DNA of 7,298 nt. Source: G039029935 sp039029935 (lineage in GTDB: Bacteria; Chloroflexota; Anaerolineae; Caldilineales; Caldilineaceae). The notes under the pieces are model-generated. The model worked only from the letters and a program-made list of their open reading frames with translations, had not been told where the DNA came from and ran no database searches. Each line of letters begins with the position of its first letter. The stretch's first letter is position 1. Below, piece by piece: positions 1-5,735 of the stretch. Where the stretch lies: the NCBI GenBank assembly GCA_039029935.1, contig JBCCFC010000698.1, forward strand, positions 1 through 7,298. The letters run 5' to 3'. The position numbers and the translations under genes were made by a program.

Positions 1-73
1 CCGCTATGCGATGCTAGTATATATCGGGTTTGAGTATATGCGAGTCACAGTAGAGTATTCATAGGCGCACAAT

Positions 74-2605
74 TTGGCAAAAGAACTGGTTCGCACTCAT
101 GGACGCACCTTTTCGTGTGTACATTCTAGCCGCCCACAGCTAACGTTTGAGTATGTCATCACTCGTTCGGTGCAGGAAACATTGGCCGCACTCGACCAGC
201 CACAATCGTATTTTGGCAAAGAGTATCCTGCTGGAGATACTTTTGATTTGATTGTTGCGGATTATCTACTGGAGGATGGCACAGCCTTTGAACTGTTGAC
301 CGAAGTGACCGACATCCCGATTGTGATTGTTACGGGGGCGAGCGATGTTGAAAATGCTGTCAATGCCCTCAAAAAAGGTGCTTACGATTATCTCATCAAG
401 GACCCAGACTATAACTATTTAAAAATTTTGCCACTCATTGCCGATAAAGCCATCAAACGCAAGAAAACAGAAGACCTGCTGCATTTGGTCCAATATGAAC
501 GCAGCGTCACAGGATCATTTCGCTCGACCATGTCGGGCAAGCTTGTTGCCTGTAATGACACCTTTGCGCGTCTGTTGGGGCATCACACAGCCAGCGATAT
601 TGTGGATGGTGTCCATTGGCAGGAGCATCTCGAATTTCCCCATTTAGACTTTTTGATTGATACATTACAAAAATCTGAAAACTTTCTTACAAATTATCCG
701 CTGACATTGCATACTCGTACCGGGAAAAAGATTTATGCGCTGGTCAATCTAACACTGGTGCATGAGGTGACAACTGATGAGCTGCTGACAGAACAATATG
801 CAGAGACTCAACTCGGTCAGCATTCGCTCCATCACCATCATACCGAGGTCATTGAGGGAACGTTGCTCGATATCACTGAGTATCGAGAGGCCGAAAAGGC
901 ACGGCTGGCACAGGAACAACAATTTCGTCAGCTAGTAGAGTTGGCGCCAGATGGCATTGCCATTGTTGACGCACAGGGCATTATCTTGCTGGCGAACCCA
1001 GCCCTTGCACAGATGGTAGGGTATACAGCCCCCAATGATGTTTTGGGGCTACCGATGACACAGTTTGCCGATTCGAGTGACTGTATAGAGTGCTTGAACC
1101 GTGTCACGGGACAGGGAGATGTCGTGCGTCGCGAAGTGATATTCAGACGCAAAAATGGGCAGACCTTCCCCGCCGAAGTGACCTGTGGGCATCTCAATTA
1201 CAAAGGCAAAAATGCGGCACAGATTATCCTGCGTGATGTCACCGAACGTGTGCAGGCACGGCAGATATTGGAGCAAGAGCGTGAGTCATTGTCCCACCGG
1301 GTGGCCGAGCGCACTGCCGAGTTAACCACTGCGAACGCAGCCCTAGCACGAGCGGCGGAGATGAAAGATGAATTTTTAGCCAACATGAGTCATGAGTTAC
1401 GTACGCCACTCAACGCCATTTTGGGGCTGTCCGATGCCCTCAAGGAAGAGGTCTATGGGGACCTCAACCAGCGACAGTCGCGCTCGATTCATATGATTGA
1501 AGAGAGTGGGAAGTTGTTATTGGCGTTGATCAATGACATCCTCGACTTGTCCAAAATTGAAGCGGGGCGTCTGTCTTTCAATATCAATCCAACATTGGTG
1601 GATTCTGTCTGTAATGCTAGCATGAGGCTGGTCAAACAGCAGGCCTTTAAGAAAGACCTCAAACTACATCTCGACATTAAACCAGAAGCGAAAATGGTGG
1701 ATGCGGATGAACGACGTCTCAAACAAATTTTGGTTAATCTGTTGACCAACGCTGTCAAATTTACCGAATCCGGCGGTGAAGTGGGGCTGGATGTCACGGT
1801 GGATGCCGCAAGTGAAGTCATGAACTTTTCAGTCTGGGACACAGGCATTGGCATTGCCGAAGAATATTTGGAGCAACTCTTTGAACCTTTTGTGCAAATT
1901 GATAGCAAGCTTTCTCGCCAGTACACAGGTGCAGGCTTGGGGCTTGCATTGGTGTTGAGCATGACGGAACTACATGGCGGCAGTGTCCATGTGGAGAGCA
2001 AAGTCAATGAGGGGAGCCGCTTTACGATTGTGTTGCCTTGGATTCCGCCTGAAACTGCCGAAATGCCCACTGAGAATGCCGAGCTACGCGCCATTGAACA
2101 CCGCCTACCCGTGCCGCAGAATTCGGCGTATACCAATGGGCAGCATACCAATGGGCCGCACACCCATGGGCCGCACACCCATGGGCAATATGCAACCTAT
2201 TCAACTGAACAAAAAAGTGTTCCAGATCATGGCCGTGCGCCCGTGATTCTGCTGGCCGAAGACAACGAAGCCAATATTGAGATGATTTTAACCTATCTCA
2301 AATTGCGTGGCTATAAAATGGTGGTTGCCAAGGATGGTGCGCAAGCAATCCAACTCACCGCCAGTGTCAAGCCTGACCTCATATTGATGGATATCCAGAT
2401 GCCTGGTACAGATGGTTTGGTGGCAACCCGTCACATCCGTCAGCAGGATGAGTTCAAGCATACGCCCATCATTGCCTTAACCGCGCTTGCCATGACTGGC
2501 GATAGAGAACGCTGTCTGGAGGCAGGGGCTACCGACTATGCCAGTAAACCGATTACGCTGAGTCATCTCACAGCGTTGATTAACAAGCATTTGCAGACTG
2601 CCTGA
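74..2605 (+). CDS. Hybrid sensor histidine kinase (REC-PAS-PAS-HisKA-HATPase-REC)
   Basis: Probably a cytoplasmic kinase that autophosphorylates on histidine and passes the phosphate to an aspartate; I see no membrane segment or signal peptide. Domains in order: an N-terminal receiver (about 20-125) with phospho-acceptor D63 (VADYLLEDG), T87 and K109; a first PAS region (about 138-270), loosely conserved and carrying a His run at 253-256; a second, clearer PAS (about 283-395); a coiled coil (395-430); HisKA with H440 in the H-E-L-R-T motif; HATPase with N555/N559, D589-T-G-I-G and the G-box TGAGLGL near 618-624; a repeat linker (686-705); and a C-terminal receiver (723-840) with E729/D730, D773, T803 and K825. 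The TTG start has no good ribosome binding site and an in-frame TAG lies at 62-64. The first receiver lacks its beta-1 strand and acidic pair, so the first ~20 residues may not be genuine. The kinase core is intact. The input signal is unknown. Confidence 0.93.
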   Translation: MAKELVRTHGRTFSCVHSSRPQLTFEYVITRSVQETLAALDQPQSYFGKEYPAGDTFDLIVADYLLEDGTAFELLTEVTDIPIVIVTGASDVENAVNALKKGAYDYLIKDPDYNYLKILPLIADKAIKRKKTEDLLHLVQYERSVTGSFRSTMSGKLVACNDTFARLLGHHTASDIVDGVHWQEHLEFPHLDFLIDTLQKSENFLTNYPLTLHTRTGKKIYALVNLTLVHEVTTDELLTEQYAETQLGQHSLHHHHTEVIEGTLLDITEYREAEKARLAQEQQFRQLVELAPDGIAIVDAQGIILLANPALAQMVGYTAPNDVLGLPMTQFADSSDCIECLNRVTGQGDVVRREVIFRRKNGQTFPAEVTCGHLNYKGKNAAQIILRDVTERVQARQILEQERESLSHRVAERTAELTTANAALARAAEMKDEFLANMSHELRTPLNAILGLSDALKEEVYGDLNQRQSRSIHMIEESGKLLLALINDILDLSKIEAGRLSFNINPTLVDSVCNASMRLVKQQAFKKDLKLHLDIKPEAKMVDADERRLKQILVNLLTNAVKFTESGGEVGLDVTVDAASEVMNFSVWDTGIGIAEEYLEQLFEPFVQIDSKLSRQYTGAGLGLALVLSMTELHGGSVHVESKVNEGSRFTIVLPWIPPETAEMPTENAELRAIEHRLPVPQNSAYTNGQHTNGPHTHGPHTHGQYATYSTEQKSVPDHGRAPVILLAEDNEANIEMILTYLKLRGYKMVVAKDGAQAIQLTASVKPDLILMDIQMPGTDGLVATRHIRQQDEFKHTPIIALTALAMTGDRERCLEAGATDYASKPITLSHLTALINKHLQTA
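2129..2188 (+). repeat. Four in-frame 15-bp tandem repeats in kinase linker
   Basis: Four consecutive 15-bp units start at 2129, 2144, 2159 and 2174. They encode YTNGQ, HTNGP, HTHGP and HTHGQ. They lie in the flexible linker between the HATPase domain and the C-terminal receiver of the hybrid kinase. Gain or loss of units would keep the frame and change only linker length. The His-rich pattern could bind metal, but that is speculative. Confidence 0.9.
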
Positions 2606-2618
2606 GTAAAACCGAAAA

Positions 2619-2716
2619 ATACGACAACAGATTTGGGGCAGGAACGGATTCTATGCTCCGTACAGACAAAAAAATCCGTTCGGTTCCGAGGAACCCGTTG
2701 GGGCCTGTTGTCGTAT
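2619..2716 (+). ncRNA. Candidate structured leader RNA: nested inverted repeats forming a three-way junction
   Basis: Three sets of perfectly complementary arms are nested in the gap between the two kinase genes. The outer arms are ATACGACAACAG (2619-2630) and its exact reverse complement (2705-2716), 12 bp. Inside are GAACGGATT (2642-2650) with AATCCGTTC (2673-2681), 9 bp with a 22-nt loop, and immediately next to it GGTTC-CGAG-GAACC (2682-2695), 5 bp with a tetraloop. The two joining strands (2631-2641 and 2696-2704) both contain TTGGGGC. No T-run follows the outer stem, so it is not a typical intrinsic terminator. The stem ends four bases before the GAGGG ribosome binding site of the LOV kinase, a position suited to a cis-acting leader. 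It could instead be an mRNA-stabilising or processing element, or a small palindromic repeat family. The pairing is seen in the sequence; the function is inferred. Confidence 0.5.
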
Positions 2717-2719
2717 GTT

Positions 2720-2724
2720 GAGGG
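2720..2724 (+). promoter_or_regulatory. Ribosome binding site that decides the LOV kinase start
   Basis: GAGGG abuts the ATG at 2725, leaving no spacing, but lies nine bases before the ATG at 2734. This favours 2734 as the true start and removes three residues (MPH) from the longest reading. Confidence 0.65.
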
Positions 2725-2733
2725 ATGCCGCAT

Positions 2734-3990
2734 ATGAACCAAAACATACACCAAAAGATATCTGATGAACACGTACCACCATTTACGAGATCAACCGTTG
2801 ACCTCCCACTGATCCGCCAAGCCGCCAATGCTGCTGGGTGCGGCATCACCATTGCCGATTACCAGCAGCCGGATATGCCCATTATCTATGCAAATCAGGC
2901 ATTCACACAGATTACGGGGTATTCTGTGGATGAAATGATGGGGAAAAATTGCCGCTTTTTACAGGGACAGGATCAAGACCAGTCTGGATTGGCAACCCTA
3001 CGTCAGGCGATTCGTGAAGGCAAAGAATGTACAGTTCTGCTACGCAACTATCGAAAAGATGGCACACTGTTTTGGAATGAACTCTATTTGGCCCCCATCT
3101 ATCAAGAAACAGAACCCGCTGCAAAGCAATTAACACACTTTATCGGCATTCAAAATGATGTCACCAAGCGTGTAACCCTGACACAAGAACGCAAGGATTT
3201 AATGGCGCATCTGCAAAAGGTCAACCGCGAGCTAAACGACTTTGCCTATATCATTTCGCATGATTTGAAAGCCCCATTGCGTTCCATTCGCATGTTGTCA
3301 ACGTGGCTAAAGGACGATTACAAAGAGAATTTGGATGCCGAAGGTCATGAGCTATTTGATCTGTTGATTCATAATGTGGAAAAAGCGGGTCTGTTGATTG
3401 ATGGTGTGTTGGATTATTCTCGTATCGGTCGTCACCGAAACCCTGCACAAGCGATTGAAATCAGCACCCTGCTTGATGAAATTGTGCATCTGTTTCCCCC
3501 ATCGAGTGAGACAATTATATCAATTGTCCCCAACATGCCCAGCATCAAAGGCGATCCAGTGCGCATCAGCCAACTGTTTCAAAATTTGATCGATAACGCC
3601 GTCCGCTACATGGACAAACCCAATGGCGAAATCACCATTGGGTTTATGCCCAAAGACAGCGAAGGCAAAACAACCTCAACCCACTGGCACTTTTTTGTCC
3701 AAGACAATGGGCCAGGGATTGAGGAGAAATACTTCAAAAAGATCTTTCAAATTTTCCAAACGCTGCAACCCAACGCTAGTGACGACTCATCTGACAGCAC
3801 ATCTGATAACATCAGCACAGGCGTCGGCCTCACCATCGCCCAGAAAATTGTCGCACTCTACGATGGTGAAATTTGGGTCGAGTCCATCATTGGCAAAGGC
3901 TCAACCTTCCATTTCACCCTCCACAAAGAGGGGGAACAAGTGGGGGATTTGTTCGCACAGCTATCGGAAGAAATGAAGAGTGAACAGTGA
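2734..3990 (+). CDS. LOV-domain (blue-light) sensor histidine kinase
   Basis: A soluble 418-residue kinase, numbered from the ATG at 2734. Residues ~33-147 form a PAS domain of the LOV subclass. GKNCRFLQG supplies the photoactive cysteine C73 that forms the flavin adduct in LOV proteins. NYRKDGTLFWNEL supplies the flavin-contacting asparagines N105 and N115, and GIQNDVT supplies the signal-relaying glutamine Q140. A short helix leads to HisKA with H176 in F-A-Y-I-I-S-H-D-L-K-A-P-L, of the phytochrome-kinase-like type. HATPase follows with N284/N288, D324-N-G-P-G and TGVGL (362-366); a Ser/Asp-rich stretch (about 347-362) sits in the ATP-lid region. There is no receiver, so its partner must be in another protein; the hybrid kinase just upstream is the nearest candidate. 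The full signature makes FMN-dependent blue-light sensing likely by family knowledge. Which response regulator it feeds is unknown. The last codons run into a heptamer array. Confidence 0.93.
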   Translation: MNQNIHQKISDEHVPPFTRSTVDLPLIRQAANAAGCGITIADYQQPDMPIIYANQAFTQITGYSVDEMMGKNCRFLQGQDQDQSGLATLRQAIREGKECTVLLRNYRKDGTLFWNELYLAPIYQETEPAAKQLTHFIGIQNDVTKRVTLTQERKDLMAHLQKVNRELNDFAYIISHDLKAPLRSIRMLSTWLKDDYKENLDAEGHELFDLLIHNVEKAGLLIDGVLDYSRIGRHRNPAQAIEISTLLDEIVHLFPPSSETIISIVPNMPSIKGDPVRISQLFQNLIDNAVRYMDKPNGEITIGFMPKDSEGKTTSTHWHFFVQDNGPGIEEKYFKKIFQIFQTLQPNASDDSSDSTSDNISTGVGLTIAQKIVALYDGEIWVESIIGKGSTFHFTLHKEGEQVGDLFAQLSEEMKSEQ

Positions 3991-4031
3991 ACAGTGAACA
4001 GTGATTAGTGATTAGTGATTAGTGATTAGTG
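3979..4031 (+). repeat. Heptamer array: AGTGAAC x3 then AGTGATT x4
   Basis: Seven contiguous 7-bp units plus a partial AGTG: AGTGAAC at 3979, 3986 and 3993, then AGTGATT at 4000, 4007, 4014 and 4021. The first unit lies wholly inside the LOV kinase coding sequence and the second contains its TGA stop, so the last residues (SEQ) come from the repeat. A step from one unit variant to another suggests successive slippage or duplication events. Confidence 0.93.
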
Positions 4032-4035
4032 TCAA

Positions 4036-4075
4036 CACTATCACACTATCACACTATCACACTATCACACTATCA
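4036..4075 (+). repeat. Octamer array: CACTATCA x5
   Basis: Five exact 8-bp copies, starting four bases after the heptamer array. The unit is nearly the reverse complement of the neighbouring AGTGATT unit (ATCACT against CACTATCA). At the junction, GATTAGTG-TCAA-CACTATC can pair with one bulged base, and sliding registers allow longer imperfect hairpins. Lying between the ends of two convergent genes, this could act as a two-way transcription barrier, although no T-run supports classical termination. Confidence 0.9.
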
Positions 4076-4088
4076 CATCCCCACACGA

Positions 4089-5360
4089 CTACGCTTCGCC
4101 AATCGTCACCACAACTTCCTGCACCTGTCCGCCACGAATCACCTGCACGGGTGTCTCTTGGCCGACACGCTCACTGGTCAACAGTGCATGGAGTTCGTCG
4201 ATGTGGCGTACTGGCTCGCCGTCCAACCCCACGATGACATCACCTTGGACAATGCCCCCTTGGTCAGCCGCCTTGTCCGCTTCCACAGACATCACCATTA
4301 CACCTGTTTCCTGTTCCAACTCAGTCTGCATCGCTTCCGACAAACGCACGGGCTGCGTGGTGATGCCCAAATAACCACGTGGCATCCGGCCATGTGTCAA
4401 CAGCGTATTGACAACCCGTTGCACGGTTGATGTTGGGATGCTCAAGCTCACGCCCCGTGCCAGACCAGACGAGTTGATGCCAGCGACACCACCGCCTGCC
4501 GTGACCAGTGGACCACCGGAGAATCCTGGGTACATCAACACATCAGTTTGTAGGTACACATTGCGCACCGCCATCTGCTCTGCGACATCTGTTTCTGGGA
4601 TTGTGGCCTCGTCTTGTTGTTCTGGCTTGCCATTCGGTTTCCCAGAGTGTTTCCCATGATGACGACCTTTACGACCCCAAGGTGCCCAACCGCGCCCATG
4701 TTTGCCACGACCATTTCGACCACGACCATTTCGACCACGCCCATGATGCCCATGACGACCGCGATGGCCGCGATGACCATGCCGCTCAAGCTGTGGCTGC
4801 AAGATACCGCTCAACACACCCAGCGTAGCCTGCACATCTTCCCCCGGACGTGCTGTAGCCAACACAAGCTGACCTAAGCCAAGCTCATCTGCCTCTACCC
4901 ATGTTGCGGGTGACAGTGTTTCGCCCTCATCCAACTCATCCATATTCAAGCGTAAGAGAGCCAAGTCTGTGCCTGGATCACGCCCAATCAACGTCGCCGA
5001 CACCACGCGACCATCAGCTAAACCGACGTTGACGGTGTCACTATCAGTATTATTATCAATGGCTTGCTCGCCATCCTGTGTACTGGCTTGTTCATCAGTC
5101 TGCTCACTGGTTTGTTCAGTCACCTGTCCACTGGCCTGATCACCGCCGCGTTCACCACCATGTTCACCTCGTCGCCCCCCCCGATGTCGCCGTCGGCGTC
5201 CATGCACAACATGGCTGGCTGTCACAATCACCCCATCTTCCGACCAAATCACACCACTTGCTGGACGACGATGCCGCCCCTCAATCCGCACAATACTAGG
5301 GCTAGCTGTCTCTACTGTTGCCGCCATTGAATCTGATAATTGTTTAAACATATCTGACAT
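4089..5360 (-). CDS. HtrA/Deg-like trypsin-fold serine protease with PDZ domain and two low-complexity insertions
   Basis: A 423-residue S1C-type protease. The likely catalytic triad is H50 (TASHVV), D132 (DPGTDLALLRL) and S281 in PGFSGGPLV; most relatives have N where F280 stands. A PDZ domain covers about 325-420 (GYLGI at 329-333, QGGIVQGDVI and a GEPV core). Two segments break the fold: 54-107, basic Arg/Gly/His then Gln/Glu/Thr-rich after the histidine strand; and 192-262, Gly/Arg/His/Lys-rich, just before the serine strand, where the L3 sensor loop of DegP-type proteases lies. The N-terminus is polar with no signal peptide or transmembrane helix, so a cytoplasmic location is inferred, unlike classical periplasmic DegP. 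The start is supported by AAGGAAG about 12 bases upstream on this strand. It is convergent with the LOV kinase and divergent from the DUF3445 gene. Protein quality control is the default role; the insertions suggest an added binding function. Confidence 0.9.
   Translation of the reverse strand: MSDMFKQLSDSMAATVETASPSIVRIEGRHRRPASGVIWSEDGVIVTASHVVHGRRRRHRGGRRGEHGGERGGDQASGQVTEQTSEQTDEQASTQDGEQAIDNNTDSDTVNVGLADGRVVSATLIGRDPGTDLALLRLNMDELDEGETLSPATWVEADELGLGQLVLATARPGEDVQATLGVLSGILQPQLERHGHRGHRGRHGHHGRGRNGRGRNGRGKHGRGWAPWGRKGRHHGKHSGKPNGKPEQQDEATIPETDVAEQMAVRNVYLQTDVLMYPGFSGGPLVTAGGGVAGINSSGLARGVSLSIPTSTVQRVVNTLLTHGRMPRGYLGITTQPVRLSEAMQTELEQETGVMVMSVEADKAADQGGIVQGDVIVGLDGEPVRHIDELHALLTSERVGQETPVQVIRGGQVQEVVVTIGEA
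4575..4787 (-). repeat. Low-complexity Gly/Arg/His/Lys-rich coding insertion in the protease
   Basis: This encodes residues 192-262 of the protease. It is built from HGR, RGH and NGRGR-type units with several His pairs, then turns to Pro/Lys/Gln. At DNA level a 15-bp unit repeats about 2.3 times at 4705-4739. It keeps the reading frame and sits between well-conserved protease strands, so it is an internal expansion and not a frameshift product. Confidence 0.75.
5040..5201 (-). repeat. Low-complexity coding insertion after the catalytic histidine
   Basis: This encodes residues 54-107 of the protease. The first half is Arg/Gly/His-rich with four consecutive Arg. The second half is built on a loose TEQ/SEQ/DEQ pattern and ends in Asn/Asp. 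Relatives normally have only a short turn between the HVV strand and the DGR strand, so about 45-50 residues look inserted. Confidence 0.7.
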
Positions 5361-5401
5361 AATTATTTTTTACTTCCTTTTATAAAAAAGCTTTTAGCTA
5401 A

Positions 5402-5421
5402 TCAGCCGTCAGCCGTCAGCC
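5402..5421. repeat. Heptamer repeat TCAGCCG, nearly three copies
   Basis: TCAGCCG occurs at 5402 and 5409, with a six-base copy at 5416. It is the second 7-bp-period array in the window and also intergenic, about 40 bp upstream of the protease start. Confidence 0.85.
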
Positions 5422-5640
5422 AAAATCTGAATCAAATTTGGGTTGTGTATCCCCTACTGGGATGGAACCCGTTTCATACTCTCGCAAGCTGACTGCATAT
5501 CGGGCAGGATGCCCAAGTTACGTTGCTTGCCCACCACCATTATGACAGACAAACCAAAAACCCACATCGCCCGTTTGGGCAGGGGGCTACCTAGAAAAAT
5601 GGGTAGGTTGGGTGCAAATTCGGTTTTAACCACGAAATGG

Positions 5641-5656
5641 GCTATACTTGTATAGC
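5641..5656. promoter_or_regulatory. 16-bp dyad GCTATAC-TT-GTATAGC, possible operator over a promoter
   Basis: Perfect 7-bp inverted arms are separated by two bases. The left arm runs into a -10-like TATACT at 5643-5648, but I find no convincing -35. This arrangement fits a repressor operator overlapping the promoter of the downstream DUF3445 gene. As RNA it could only form a short hairpin with a larger loop. The symmetry is seen; the role is inferred. Confidence 0.4.
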
Positions 5657-5675
5657 AAATACAACAAGTCTCGAG

Positions 5676-5718
5676 CGTTGAGATTGGTCCAATGGACCAA
5701 TCTTCTCGGCACTCAACG
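5676..5718 (+). promoter_or_regulatory. Strong hairpin in the DUF3445 gene leader
   Basis: AGATTGGTCC (5681-5690) and GGACCAATCT (5694-5703) are perfect 10-bp arms around AAT. Outside them, CGTTGAG (5676-5682) can pair with CTCAACG (5712-5718), overlapping the inner arm by two bases. The ribosome binding site (AGGA, 5723-5726) comes just after, so the structure could act on translation as RNA, or as a symmetric protein site on DNA. No T-run follows it. Confidence 0.5.
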
Positions 5719-5735
5719 ATACAGGAACCAAAATT

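Larger units (their letters stand above)
5361..5735. other. Divergent intergenic region without a credible gene
   Basis: This holds the start regions of the leftward protease gene and the rightward DUF3445 gene. Next to the protease start is an A/T-rich leader with its ribosome binding site, then the heptamer repeat at 5402-5421. The middle (about 5422-5640) has only short hairpins: GGGCA-GGA-TGCCC at 5502-5514 and GCCC-GTTT-GGGC at 5569-5580. The right side carries the dyad at 5641-5656 and the hairpin at 5676-5718. A 70-codon frame starting at 5443 has no recognisable domain, and I do not call it. Confidence 0.7.

Noticed and set aside
1489..2178. A 229-codon open frame on the - strand inside the hybrid kinase
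   Set aside because: It lies fully antisense to a well-supported kinase core, shows no domain, and has Cys/Pro/Ser-rich shadow composition.
74..2605. The whole hybrid kinase as a pseudogene because of its damaged first receiver
   Set aside because: All catalytic boxes of the kinase core and the second receiver are intact, with no internal stop or frameshift, so the gene is likely functional.
2619..2716. Intrinsic terminator after the hybrid kinase
   Set aside because: The outer stem is not GC-rich at its base and is followed by GTTGAGGG, not a T-run; the element ends at the next gene's ribosome binding site.
2725..2733. ATG at 2725 as start of the LOV kinase
   Set aside because: The GAGGG ribosome binding site touches it with no spacing; ATG 2734 has the normal nine-base spacing.
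3979..4075. CRISPR array
   Set aside because: Units are 7 and 8 bp, head to tail, with no spacers, and there are no cas genes.
4535..4828. Overlapping open frames on both strands across the protease insert
   Set aside because: The repetitive G/C-rich insert lacks stops in several frames; only the - strand frame joins conserved protease strands on both sides.
5443..5655. A 70-codon + strand frame in the intergenic region
   Set aside because: No ribosome binding site, no recognised domain, and it runs into the 5641-5656 dyad; it looks like a chance open frame.
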